A DNA stretch of 64,000 nucleotides from Neisseria sp. Marseille-Q6792 (lineage in GTDB: Bacteria; Pseudomonadota; Gammaproteobacteria; Burkholderiales; Neisseriaceae). Positions 1 through 9,414 of this stretch are shown here, piece by piece. The position numbers and the translations under genes were made by a program. Below the pieces are notes generated by a model. That model saw only the letters and a program-made list of their open reading frames with translations. It did no database searches and was not told the origin of the DNA. The DNA lies in the NCBI RefSeq assembly GCF_943181435.1, contig NZ_OW969598.1, forward strand, positions 434,001 through 498,000, read 5' to 3'. Position 1 is the first letter of the stretch; each line of letters opens with the position of its first letter.

Positions 1-441
1 GGACACTACCGTTCCCAAGCCATGCCGGAAGACAAGTTGGAATATGTAAAAGCTTTGCAGAAAGAAGGGAAAAGAGTGTTGATGATAGGCGACGGCATCA
101 ACGATGCCCCTGTTTTGGCACAGGCCGATACTTCTGCAGCGGTGGCGGGAGGAACCGATATTGCAAGGGACGGCGCGGATATCGTCCTTTTAAACGAAGA
201 TTTGAATACCGTTCCGCATATGCTGGCACAGGCGGGAAGGACGCGGCAGATTATTCGTCAGAACCTGTCGTGGGCGAGTGCTTACAACATCATTGCCGTA
301 CCGCTTGCCGTTTTGGGCTATGTCCAACCGTGGATAGCCGCACTGGGCATGAGCTTCAGTTCGCTGGTTGTATTGGGCAACGCCATGCGGCTTCACAAGC
401 AGGTGGACATGCCGTCTGAAAAAATGCCGTCCGAACAATGA
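1..441 (+). CDS. copA: Heavy-metal (copper-type) P-type ATPase, C-terminal part
   Basis: The reading frame is open from the first base of the window, so only the last 146 residues are present. They carry the P-type ATPase hinge motif GDGINDAP, which binds Mg2+ in the phosphorylation domain, followed by the last two membrane helices (about WASAYNIIAVPLAVLGY and AALGMSFSSLVVLGNAMRL). The SSLVVLGNAMRL ending is typical of P1B metal exporters of the CopA group in the inner membrane. The metal-binding N-terminus and CPC motif lie outside the window, so copper is inferred from family resemblance. The last residues (MPSEKMPSEQ) are encoded by an uptake sequence and a near copy of it, a common feature of neisserial gene ends. 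Confidence 0.85.
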   Translation, partial: GHYRSQAMPEDKLEYVKALQKEGKRVLMIGDGINDAPVLAQADTSAAVAGGTDIARDGADIVLLNEDLNTVPHMLAQAGRTRQIIRQNLSWASAYNIIAVPLAVLGYVQPWIAALGMSFSSLVVLGNAMRLHKQVDMPSEKMPSEQ

Positions 442-614
442 CGGACAGCGTTGCTTTAGACGTATAGTTGATGAAAACAAAAATGAGACGATGAAGGATT
501 GCAAACTTAAAGTATGTATTGTTACCGCTCAAACACGTTGGCGTTCAAAATTTGAGATCGAATTGCTAGGCATTTGATTTTTATTTTGATTTTATTAAAT
601 AAGAGATTATATTA

Positions 615-821
615 ATGTGGAAAAAAATTAGAAAGTGGATTTATGCGATAAATGGAATAATTATGTCAATATGGATTATTTTTTTTCCAAATACTGGCTC
701 TGTGTATGACGATGGCAGAACAACCATTTTCAATGAAAACCATCCTTTTCATTTTATTTTCTGCATAACATTTCTTATTGGGACAATTTTTCTTATATAT
801 CAATTATATAATGATAATTAA
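615..821 (+). CDS. Small hypothetical membrane protein (68 aa)
   Basis: I do not recognise this protein. It has two predicted membrane helices (about residues 8-24, INGIIMSIWIIFF, and 46-64, FHFIFCITFLIGTIFLIYQ) joined by a short polar loop. An AAGAGA sequence sits about 8 bases before the ATG. The coding sequence is much richer in A+T than its neighbours, which hints at foreign origin. A strong hairpin terminator follows eight bases after the stop, which supports it being a real transcription unit. No function can be assigned. Confidence 0.55.
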   Translation: MWKKIRKWIYAINGIIMSIWIIFFPNTGSVYDDGRTTIFNENHPFHFIFCITFLIGTIFLIYQLYNDN

Positions 822-828
822 TTTTTAA

Positions 829-875
829 CATCCTTACTGTCATATCATGATGAAATGACAATAAGGATGTTTTTC
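829..875 (+). terminator. Rho-independent terminator after the small membrane ORF
   Basis: A 15-bp stem (829-843 pairing with 855-869, one G-U pair) with an 11-base loop is followed by five T residues. It contains no uptake sequence, unlike most terminators in this window. Confidence 0.75.
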
Positions 876-978
876 TGCTTTGGCTACGGCAGAATACCGT
901 CGCCATTTCCCCGCAAGTGGGAACCTATATGCTTGGTTTTTCTTTTATTTTCAAATGCTAATTAACGGATAGGTCTGG

Positions 979-998
979 ATTCCCGCCTGCGCGTGAAT
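979..998. repeat. Degenerate dRS3-type neisserial repeat
   Basis: The 20 bases fit ATTCCCGC-N6-GCGGGAAT, the neisserial dRS3 unit, with one base changed in the right arm (GCGTGAAT). In other neisserial loci these units flank intergenic repeat arrays; here it stands alone. Confidence 0.6.
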
Positions 999-1032
999 GA
1001 CGGAAATGTGCATTTCTAATTTTTACCCACTA

Positions 1033-1138
1033 TATAGTGAATTAAATTTAAACCGGTACAGTGTTGGCTCGCCTTGCCGTACTATTTGTACTGTCTGCGG
1101 CTCGCCGCCTTGTCCTGATTTAAATTTAATTCACTATA
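1033..1138. mobile_element. Correia repeat enclosed element (short form, 106 bp)
   Basis: The element starts with TATAGTGAATTAAATTTAAA and ends with the reverse complement TTTAAATTTAATTCACTATA, the Correia terminal inverted repeats. The interior keeps the conserved GTACAGTGTTGGCTCGCCTTG and TGTCTGCGGCTCGCCGCC blocks but lacks the central segment with the IHF-type site, so this is the internally deleted class. It is bounded by TA, its usual target. It sits between the small membrane ORF and fpr, downstream of both. Such ends can carry outward promoters and RNase III cleavage sites, but nothing here shows that either is used. Confidence 0.9.
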
Positions 1139-1143
1139 AAAAC

Positions 1144-1176
1144 CCCGAATCCTGATTGGCAGGATTCGGGATTTTT
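1144..1176. terminator. Bidirectional hairpin terminator downstream of fpr
   Basis: An 11-bp perfect stem (1144-1154 with 1160-1170) has T-rich tails on both strands (ATTTTTG on plus, TTTTTA read on minus). It lies just past the Correia element and the fpr stop codon. Confidence 0.75.
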
Positions 1177-1213
1177 GATTGCTGATGCCGTTCAGACGGC
1201 ATTTTCAAGTAGC

Positions 1214-1990
1214 TTATTGATCCACAAACGCGCGCTCAATCAGGTAATCGCCGCGCACGCCTGTTTTCGGAGAGACGGTCAGTCCGAAATCGTCCAAAAC
1301 TTTGCAGGTGTCTTTCAGCATCGCAGGGCTGCCGCACAGCATGGCGCGGTCGTCTTGAGGATTGATTTTGGGCAGACCGATGTCTTCAAACAGTTTGCCA
1401 CTTACCATCAGGTCGGTCAGGCGGCCGTGGTGTTCGAATTCTTCTCGGGAAACAATCGGATAGTAAATCAGTTTTTCCCTAACCAAATCGCCGAGGTATT
1501 CGTGTTCGGGCAATTCTTTGGTAAAGCGGTCGTAGTACGCCAAATCTTTTTTGTAGCGCACGCCGTGTACGAGGATGATTTTTTCAAATTGCTCGTAAAT
1601 TTCGGGGTCTTTGGTGATGCTCAAGAAAGGGGCGATGCCGGTACCGGTGCTCAACAAATAAAGGTGTTTGCCCGGATTCAGATCGCCGGCAACCAAGGTT
1701 CCGGTCGGTTTTTTGCTGATTAACACGTCGTCGCCGACTTTGAGGTGTTGCAGGCGGCTGGTCAGAGGGCCGTCTTGGACTTTAATGCTGAAAAATTCGA
1801 GGTGTTCTTCCCAGTTGGCGGAGGCGACGCTGTATGCGCGCATCAGCGGCTTGCCGTCCACCATCAGCCCGACCATAACGAACTGTCCGTTTTCAAAGCG
1901 CAACGATTCGTCGCGAGTGCAGGTAAAGGTAAAATATGCGTCTGTCCAGTGGTGTACGGACAATACTTTTTGGGTATTGAATGCTGCCAT
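1214..1990 (-). CDS. fpr: Ferredoxin--NADP reductase
   Basis: This 258-residue FAD flavoprotein moves electrons between NADPH and ferredoxin or flavodoxin in the cytoplasm and supports Fe-S and oxidative-stress metabolism. The FAD-binding motif RAYSVAS is at about residues 51-57, followed by a phosphate-binding PLTSRLQ segment. The nucleotide-binding GTGIAPF is at about residue 116, LVHGVR near 140 and the MLCGSP motif near 217. Length and motif order match the bacterial FPR family (E. coli Fpr is 248 residues). It ends near a bidirectional hairpin and appears monocistronic. Confidence 0.95.
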   Translation of the reverse strand: MAAFNTQKVLSVHHWTDAYFTFTCTRDESLRFENGQFVMVGLMVDGKPLMRAYSVASANWEEHLEFFSIKVQDGPLTSRLQHLKVGDDVLISKKPTGTLVAGDLNPGKHLYLLSTGTGIAPFLSITKDPEIYEQFEKIILVHGVRYKKDLAYYDRFTKELPEHEYLGDLVREKLIYYPIVSREEFEHHGRLTDLMVSGKLFEDIGLPKINPQDDRAMLCGSPAMLKDTCKVLDDFGLTVSPKTGVRGDYLIERAFVDQ

Positions 1991-2177
1991 TTGGGTTTCC
2001 TGTCAGTAAAAGAAATGGATAGTGCTTGTTCGGGACGTGCGGCAGAGTGGAAATGTCTGCCCGATTCGGGATAAAGTCAAAATTCTAAACGAAACGGATG
2101 GTTGCGACAATGCTTGATGCGCGTTGGTTATATGCTGTCTGAAGGGCTTCAGACGGCATCGCGGAGCGGGCGGCGGC

Positions 2178-2972
2178 TTACGGCGGCATATCGGCAAGGG
2201 AAATCAGGGAAATCGAGGCTGCCAGCCTAAGTGCGTCCCGTCCCCAGCGGGGGTGTTCCAGCCTGCGTATCGGGAGGATCGGTTTGACGGTGGCGGCAAT
2301 CAGCTTTTGTATTTCGGCAGGCTGATCTGACAATACGCCGCCCCATTTTTCCGCAGCCGCTTCCAGCAGTCCGCCGTTTTTCAATATCAGCGCGGTCGAA
2401 TGGATGTAGCAGAGCCAATCGCGGGCTTGGCATTGCGCTATGGTCAGGACTTCGGAAGGATCGTCTTCAAAATCCAAAAAGCTGATGTTTTTTCCGTCCG
2501 ACATCATATTCCGCGCAAACGCCTGACTGAGGAACTGCCGTTTTTTATGCACGCGTGCAATGGCTTCCAAACCGGCAAGCCAAGCGTCCGACTTTCCAGC
2601 CTCGGCTTCTTGGCGGATTTGCACATCGAGCGGGATGCCTTCCAAATTGCCGAACATAAGGGCATTTTTCCGGACGGCGAGCAATTCGGGAACGGCTATC
2701 CCCGCCGCGCGCAATTCGTACAGGCGTTTTGATTCGGTTGCAATGGCAGGCTCGCCGCCGAGACTGGGGACCGGCTTCAATACACCCAGCTTCAAATACC
2801 GGGCAACCATGCCGAGCAGCGCGTAACGCCATCGTGCATTGTGCCTGCCTGCTTTGCGTACCCATACCTTGCTCCCGTCGGCAAGCAGGTGGGGGGCGAT
2901 GGCTGCCTCCTGTTTTGCCGCCAGTTCGTCCAGCAGTATAGAAAAACGGGTTTTCTGCATAGGTAAGGTCAT
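2178..2972 (-). CDS. Kinase-fold protein resembling lipopolysaccharide/Bud32-type kinases
   Basis: This 264-residue protein has features of the small protein-kinase-like fold shared by Kdo kinases and Bud32: an N-terminal SKVWVRKAGRH strand with a possible nucleotide-binding Lys, an ESKRLYELRAAGIAVPELL helix, and a late LDFEDDP segment that fits the metal-binding DFG-type motif. The catalytic loop reads VHKKRQFLSQAFARNMM: the Asn is kept, but the usual HxD aspartate is not evident, so activity is doubtful. GAAAGAAA directly precedes the ATG at 2972; a second ATG four codons later is possible. It follows thrC on the same strand with a 45-base gap. The substrate is unknown. Confidence 0.6.
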   Translation of the reverse strand: MTLPMQKTRFSILLDELAAKQEAAIAPHLLADGSKVWVRKAGRHNARWRYALLGMVARYLKLGVLKPVPSLGGEPAIATESKRLYELRAAGIAVPELLAVRKNALMFGNLEGIPLDVQIRQEAEAGKSDAWLAGLEAIARVHKKRQFLSQAFARNMMSDGKNISFLDFEDDPSEVLTIAQCQARDWLCYIHSTALILKNGGLLEAAAEKWGGVLSDQPAEIQKLIAATVKPILPIRRLEHPRWGRDALRLAASISLISLADMPP

Positions 2973-3017
2973 TTTCTTTCAATCTTAAGTTCGGACGGAA
3001 TGCTTCTGCACGGAATA

Positions 3018-4427
3018 TCAGGCAAGGGTTTGTTCGATGATGCCTTTTACCGCATCCGCACTGTTCGGCACGGTTTGCACGCGTTGTGGCAGGTTTTCCA
3101 AACCTTCCAGCGCGGCAGGGCGCGGAATGGCGACATCGCCGACGGCTTCGCGTATGGTCGCATCGAATTTCGCTGCCAACGCGGTTTCCAAACAAACCAC
3201 CGTTTCACCTTCTTCGCGCACTTCGCGGGCGACTTTTACGCCGTCGGCAGTGTGCGGGTCGATGAGTTCTTGGTCTTGCTCGTAAACCTGCTTGATGGTG
3301 GCGAGGCGGTCGGCGTGGGTGGACTTGCCGGAAGTAAAGCCGTATTTGCCACCGACTTTGTCTAAGGCAAATCGCAGGTCAAAGCCTTTGCCTGCAGCCA
3401 CTTCCGCCCACAGCGTATTGATTTCCTGAGGATTGCGATCCATCAGGTCGAACACGAAACGCTCGAAGTTGGACGCTTTGGAAATGTCCATAGACGGGCT
3501 GGAGGTAACATAAGTATGCGCGCTGTTGCGCGGGCGGTACGCGCCGGTTTTGAAAAACTCATCCAACACATCGTTTTCATTGGTCGCGACAATCAGGCGG
3601 CGGATGGGCAGGCCCATTTGTTTGGCGATGTGTCCCGCGCAAACATTGCCGAAGTTGCCGCTCGGCACGCAGAAGCTGACCTGCTCGTCATTGCTTTGCG
3701 TCGCTTTGAAATAGCCTGCAAAGTAATAAACCACTTGCGCGACGATGCGTCCCCAGTTGATCGAGTTGACCGTACCGATATGGTATTTTTCCTTGAACGC
3801 GGCATCGTTCTGTACCGCCTTCACAATGTCCTGACAGTCGTCAAACATCCCCTTCACGGCGATATTGTGGATATTCCCGTCTTGCAGGCTGTACATCTGC
3901 GCGCGTTGAAACGCGCTCATTTTACCGTCGGGCGACAACATAAATACGTTCACGCCCTTTTTACCGCGCAAGGCATATTCCGCAGCCGAACCCGTATCGC
4001 CGCTGGTCGCGCCCAAGATATTGAGTTTTTTGCCTTCTTTGTTTAAAACATATTCAAACGCATTGCCCAAAAACTGCATCGCCATATCTTTGAACGCCAG
4101 CGTCGGGCCGTTGGACAAGGCTTGGATTTTGATGCCGTCTGAAAGCGTGCGGACGGGGGTGATTTCCTTAGTACCGAACGCCGCTTCCGTGTAAGTACGG
4201 TTCAGAATGTCGCGCAAATCGTCCTCCGGAATATCGGTAACGAACAGGCGCATGATTTCAAACGCCAATTCGGGATAAGCCAAACCGCGCCATTTGTCCA
4301 AGGTTTCGCGCCCGATTTGCGGATAATGTTCCGGCAGCATCAGGCCGCCGTCGGGTGCCAGCCCCATCAATAAAACTTCGCTGAACGGTTTGTGTGCGGT
4401 TTCGCCGCGCGTGCTGATATATTTCAT
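3018..4427 (-). CDS. thrC: Threonine synthase
   Basis: This PLP enzyme converts O-phosphohomoserine to threonine, the last step of the pathway that the hom gene at 41-42 kb also feeds. The N-terminal MKYISTRGETA is typical of the family. TLAFKDMAMQFLGN carries the PLP lysine and GATSGDTGSAAEYA the phosphate-binding loop, with SINWGRIVAQVVYYF and FCVPSGNFGNV further on. I start it at 4427 (469 residues, the usual length), where GACGAGAAAAATC precedes the ATG. A longer frame reaches back through an uptake sequence (MPSEAVF) and is unlikely to be translated. Confidence 0.95.
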   Translation of the reverse strand: MKYISTRGETAHKPFSEVLLMGLAPDGGLMLPEHYPQIGRETLDKWRGLAYPELAFEIMRLFVTDIPEDDLRDILNRTYTEAAFGTKEITPVRTLSDGIKIQALSNGPTLAFKDMAMQFLGNAFEYVLNKEGKKLNILGATSGDTGSAAEYALRGKKGVNVFMLSPDGKMSAFQRAQMYSLQDGNIHNIAVKGMFDDCQDIVKAVQNDAAFKEKYHIGTVNSINWGRIVAQVVYYFAGYFKATQSNDEQVSFCVPSGNFGNVCAGHIAKQMGLPIRRLIVATNENDVLDEFFKTGAYRPRNSAHTYVTSSPSMDISKASNFERFVFDLMDRNPQEINTLWAEVAAGKGFDLRFALDKVGGKYGFTSGKSTHADRLATIKQVYEQDQELIDPHTADGVKVAREVREEGETVVCLETALAAKFDATIREAVGDVAIPRPAALEGLENLPQRVQTVPNSADAVKGIIEQTLA

Positions 4428-4499
4428 GATTTTTCTCGTCTGTCGAAATTGCAGGAAAACGGCTTCAGACGGCATCTGCCTCATGCCGTCTGAAGAAGG

Positions 4500-4871
4500 T
4501 TAGCGGTACAGGCGTTTGAAGCAGGCGGAAACCGTTTTGGCAGTAACGGTGGTAATTGCCTGATTGCGCGTGGACTGGTTCAGCATCTGCATCACATCGT
4601 TGCCGGTCAGCTGGTTGGGTGCTTCTTCGGTAGCGCAGCCGCAAATCTTGTTTTCCCATTCCGCCTGTTTTTCGGCACTCATCGCCAGCGCGGTCAAACG
4701 CCATTCGCTGCGTTTGTTCAATTCCGCACGGCATTGGCTTTCTACCGCCATTTTGACGATGCTGCCGCCCATACCCGTGCCGCCGTCTAAGCCACCGAAT
4801 GTGTTGCCGCCGCCGACGGCGCAGCCGCCGAGTAAGATTGCCACCGGCAAAATAGACAAGGTTTTATTCAT
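4500..4871 (-). CDS. Putative lipoprotein (123 aa)
   Basis: MNKTLSILPVAILLGGC is a lipoprotein signal with the lipobox LGGC, so Cys17 is probably lipidated and the protein membrane-anchored in the periplasm. A Gly-rich linker (GGGNTFGGLDGGTGMGG) follows, then a compact domain with four cysteines (CRAEL, KICGC, SACF) that could form disulfides. The AAAAGGAATTGAG Shine-Dalgarno region supports the start. I do not recognise the family. It lies upstream of thrC on the same strand, with an uptake sequence between them. Confidence 0.75.
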   Translation of the reverse strand: MNKTLSILPVAILLGGCAVGGGNTFGGLDGGTGMGGSIVKMAVESQCRAELNKRSEWRLTALAMSAEKQAEWENKICGCATEEAPNQLTGNDVMQMLNQSTRNQAITTVTAKTVSACFKRLYR

Positions 4872-5077
4872 CTCAATTCCTTTTCGGTTGAAACCCCGCC
4901 GTTTTATGGCGATAGGATCTGATTAGCCGCCCCGTTCGGGATAACGCGCAGGACGGCGTTTTATGCGCCGTTCCGATGTTGGAGCAAACCGTTTGAATAT
5001 CCGGTTGAATCCGGCAACATTATACTTCAATTGGGAAAATAAAAAATCCCGCCGCCGTCATTTTGCCTGTTTGCAAA

Positions 5078-5109
5078 AATGCCGTCTGAAAGCGGTTCAG
5101 ACGGCATTT
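5078..5109. terminator. Uptake-sequence hairpin terminator
   Basis: Inverted uptake sequences (AAATGCCGTCTGAA / TTCAGACGGCATTT) with a 5-base loop and A/T tails on both strands. It lies upstream of the lipoprotein gene and downstream of the large autotransporter, whose transcript it could end. Confidence 0.75.
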
Positions 5110-5173
5110 CATTGTGGTTTATCCTAGAGACTTGAATGGATTTAACCTATTGTTGCGATAAGGTTTCAATCAT

Positions 5174-8100
5174 TCAGTCAAACTGATGGGAAATGGATAA
5201 GCGGATGTTGTACGATCCTTTTTTCCCGCCGGAAAACTCTTTTTCCGCATCGGCAAAGACATTCGTTTTTTTGCCTGTCCGCGCATTGTAGCCCAAGCCG
5301 ACGGAATACCAAGTCCCCCTCGTATTCCATTTTTGAGCATAATTGCTGTTGCCTTCAAATGCCTTAAAGGAACGGCTGCCCAAAAATTCATGAAGGATAT
5401 TGCCTTTGATATAGAAAAGTTTTTTGCCTTCGTCAAATTTTCTCACGACATCCAAACCCAAACGGCCTATCAGGCTGTTTACGTGGCTTAAGTTGACATT
5501 TATACCATTGTCGAGCCGGTAGCCCGCACCTCTCAAATAGGAATATTGCAACTGTACTTGCGGTGTAATCCGCCACAATTTATCGTCATCCAAAAATTTA
5601 CGGCGGCCGTATTCGGTGCTGATAGAGAATAGGGTGTTGCTATATTTTCCCTCGCCCCATAATTGCCCCATATGATTTCGTGCAATCACACGGTTACGCA
5701 GTTTTCCTATTTTTAATACATTGTCGATATACCCTGTTTCGTCTCCTTCTTTATCTATGTATTGGGTAGTATTGTACAGAGCCAATTCATATTTCCTGAT
5801 TTTGCCCTTGCCAAACGTATTCCATAATGATGTCCTGCCGTGGCCGTAGTCGAAACTTATGCCCCATTTACGTTTTTTCTCCTGCTCGTTGAGGCTGAAG
5901 CGGTCATATCCGATTTCAAAATCGTTGTTATGAAACCTAAACGCATTGGATTGAATCAAACGGGTATGCGTCAGCCTTATCCAATCGCCTTCTTTTTTAT
6001 CCAACGTTGAAAAAGCCCGCTCCCCTTCGCGTTTGGTATAAGTATCCAAAGTGAACGCATAATGTGCGGTTGAGTCGAACATATCATTGATATTTTTGAC
6101 ATTTCGGCTCGGATTGCCGGTAGCCTGTTTAACCAAATAGACATTTTGCCTGTTACCACCGGCATAAGTTTGATCGATATAATTATTTCCGGCTTTTTCC
6201 GTCGTCATTTCAGAGCCGTTAAAGGATTTATTATAGGCATCCTCGTTGTTTTTATCGCCGTTATGTGCGGAGTATTCGACAGTCAGGGCATCCTCCATAA
6301 GGTGCGTATCATCAATATATTTCTTACCGTTCACAAATTCATTTTTTGAGTCTGTTACCGTAGCGAAACGCAAACGTTCGCCGTAATTCATACTGTCGAG
6401 CACTTCGGACAGATTTTTGACGACGACTTCTTGCGGAGTGGACGTTCCTTTTTTCACATAGAGCATATCGCTGTGAATGCCGTCTTTATTCAGATGCATC
6501 AAGAATTTATTGGCACCCGCCAATTCGCCGATATGTAAGGCGCGTCCACTCGTTTTGCTGTTACTGTCAAAATCAACCGTACCTTCGCCGCTCAATTTAT
6601 CCATCCAGCTTTGACCTGTCATCGTCCATAATGCGTCTTTGGCTAAATTAAGGTTAATTTCGCCCGCACTTTTGCTGTCTAACTTGGTAACATATTGTTC
6701 AAATAAATCTTTATGTTTGGAATCGGTTAAGCCGCTAAAATTATCCAAACGTCCCACTAAACGGCTGTTCGGCGTGAAGTCTAATTCCACTTTGCCGTTA
6801 TTTACCGCCAAAACATCGCCTTTATAGTGAACAGTGTCGGCAACAGTATTCGTATTATTCAAAGGTTTGATGGCTACCAAACCCTTATCAGATACGGTTG
6901 CCCCAGTGATACGGGTATCGTCTTTATAATTCAAATGAATTGAACCATCTTGCCTTGCAAGATTGGCAACGTTGGAGTCAATGGTAATTTGACCGTCAAT
7001 CTTAACTTCGCTTTTGTCTAATGAAGAAATAGCAGAGTTGGCGGAATTAATTGTATTGTTCGTACCTGTTAATGTTATTTTTGCACTATCGTTGGCATAG
7101 ATTCCTAAGCTTTTTGAACTAATTCGGTTTGCACTGCTTGCGCGGATGCTTAAATTTCCATTCTGTCCAACCAAGGCAACTGAATCTCCTTCAATAATAT
7201 TATCCTTCCCTTCTACATTAATTGAACCGCCGTCTTGCGAATACAGACCCACTCGGGTGCTTTTTACCTCATTTTTATCTTTTGAAGATAAATTGACTGT
7301 ACTTGTCGTATGGAGGGCATATACACCAATTGTTGCATCGGATAATGTGTTTTTATTTTCGGCGGTCAAGTCCACCTTTGCCTTGTTGTAGGCAAAAACA
7401 TTATATTTCAGGCTTGAAATCGCATTATTTTCCCCTTTAAGGGCGATTGAGGAGTCGCTTGAATGCAAGCCGTTTGTTCCGCCTTGTACGATATTATCGT
7501 TCTTCGCAGACAATTCGACTTTTGCCTTATTCCACGAATAAATGCTGTTATGCGTAAATGCCTTAGACTTTTCACTGATTTCACTCTTAACAATATTATT
7601 TTCGCCAACCAGTTTGACCAACGATTTGTCGCCATAGGCAAAGATGCCGTTGGAACCTAGTTTCTTTTGATAATATCCTGTTTTATTTAATACGTCGGAG
7701 TTTTTTACATAATCCGCATCCGCATCGCCGGCTTTCATGGTAACGATATTATCGCCGCCGGCTTCCAGTATGATTTTGTTTCCGTCATCCTTTGTTCCGG
7801 GCCTTGCCCCCGTTCTGTTAGTCAGAGTCGAAATGCCGTCGCTGCTATATGCGGCGTTTTCCACGGTAATTTTATTGTTTTCTTTCGCCTTTAGGGTAAT
7901 CGTGGCATTTCCGTGAGCGGTAATCCCTTCTTGGTGCATCGGGTTGCCTGCTACTTCAACGATATTGTTTGCCGCATTCAAAACCACATCGCTGTCAGTC
8001 GCGGATTGAACCCCTATCCTGTATAGTTCTGGCGAATTATTGGGGTATTTTTCTTTCCAGGCATTGACTAAAGCCGTATCGGTGTCCGGATTTTTAACCC

Positions 8101-9213
8101 GGACAATATTATCCCCTTCGGCTTCGAGCGTCGCTTTTGCAGAATGCGACGCGATAATGCCTTTTACGGAGGCGTGGGTTTTTACATTTAAATCAACTTC
8201 ATTATTCCCCTTGACGGCTTTGAGCTTGATGGTGCTGACACCGTCAATGGAAGGTTGAGTAAGATTGCTTGATTGATTATTGACGAAAATGCCCGTCGTG
8301 TGTCCGAAATAGGGAGATTGGGGGTTGAAGTCTTTTGCACCCAATCCCAAGCCGTCGCCCTCAGTGGTGATGGATATTTTATTGTTATTCCCCGTTAATA
8401 CGGTATCGGATTTAAAAGCCGTTTCAATACCCCTTAAAAAACTTGTGCTGTCAATCTTCCCTTCCGAGATGGAGTCGGCAAGCTTCCCTTTAATCGCAAC
8501 CACATTATCGCCGTCTTCGGCAGTCAGATTAACATCGGTATTGCGGAGGTTGTGAATACCGAAATGGTGTGTGTCTTTATGAACGTTAACGTTCATATTG
8601 AACAAATTGCCTGTTTTTGAATGAAAGGATATGCTGCCTTTGTCATTTTTTTCATCGGGGGGGGGGTGATAGTGTTGACATACCGCACTAAGGCGTTATC
8701 GTTCACTAACTTTTCTTGATGTGTGGTTGGATCTGTTACCTTATCGGCAACATTCAAATTAAATTGAATTTTTCCTTTGGCATCCAAATGGATATTTCCG
8801 GAATAGGGTTGTACGTCAACAGATTGAAAATCATTATTGAAAATAATGTCATGATTGCTTCTTACCGATAATTCGGGTTTGTATTCCAATTTTGAGTCTG
8901 CAAAAGAACGGATGCCGTAAGAACCGTTGACCAGTAAGTCTCCATCTGCCTCTTCCCCGGTGGTAATAAGTTCCAATTTCTCATACTGTCCCCCTTTCTT
9001 CCAATAAGGCAAAATAGTTTGTTTTACTGTAATCTTACTCCCCCGCATGGTTAAAACGGGACCTGGTCTTTGCGGGTCCGGTTGCAAAGCTGCATACTCT
9101 ATTACATTTCCTATTGCTCCAAGGTCATGTTCAGCAGCGTTAGCATCAAAACATAATCCCGATTGAATCAAGAAAGCAATGGTAGATAAAGCGAACTTTC
9201 TATTTTGTTTCAT
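5174..9213 (-). CDS. Phase-variable autotransporter, out of frame at a C10 tract
   Basis: This is a large type V-a secreted surface protein split by a frameshift. The N-terminal frame (9213 to 8593) has an AAGGAAAC Shine-Dalgarno sequence and a Sec signal (MKQNRKFALSTIAFLIQSG, cleaved near DANAA), and ends shortly after a run of ten C (minus strand, 8657-8666). The second frame, 8605 to 5174 and open further upstream to the tract, carries a long passenger of repeated strand units such as GDNVVAIKG, GENNIVKSE and GKDNIIEGD, typical of a right-handed beta-helix. A C-terminal beta-barrel ends in ISHQFD, with a final aromatic-X residue as in outer membrane proteins. With 11 (or 8) C the frames join at about residue 187 to give 1346 residues; with 10 the gene is OFF. 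I cannot match it to a named neisserial autotransporter. G+C is lower than its neighbours. Confidence 0.85.
8657..8666 (-). repeat. Homopolymeric phase-variation tract (C10 on the coding strand)
   Basis: Ten consecutive C residues lie within the autotransporter coding sequence, after codon 185. The upstream frame reads ACC CCC CCC CCG ATG and stops within 25 codons. One added C, or two removed, would read CCC GAT GAA AAA and continue into the passenger domain. Confidence 0.9.
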
Positions 9214-9375
9214 CGAAGTTTCCTTAATTTTTAATTGAAGCTATGATTTGCGTATCATGCTGCCGGTGTAGGATCGGACTCCGTGCATGGCATGCGTAAA
9301 TTTCCTGAAATTTTCCAATTGTACGCCTAAGATCGGCTTAGTTCAACGTATGCGGCACGCCGCCTTTCCCTGCCG

Positions 9376-9381
9376 TATAAT
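9376..9381 (+). promoter_or_regulatory. Likely -10 element of rarA
   Basis: A perfect TATAAT lies 34 bases before the rarA ATG. No convincing -35 is seen at 16-18 bases. The region 9214-9414 holds the divergent starts of rarA and the autotransporter and no gene. Confidence 0.45.
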
Positions 9382-9414
9382 CATATTGTTTGAAAACCTG
9401 TTAACGGAGCCGTT

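Noticed and set aside
3018..4484. Longer thrC frame starting at 4484
   Set aside because: The extra 19 residues come from an uptake sequence and are not part of the family; the ATG at 4427 has the ribosome-binding site.
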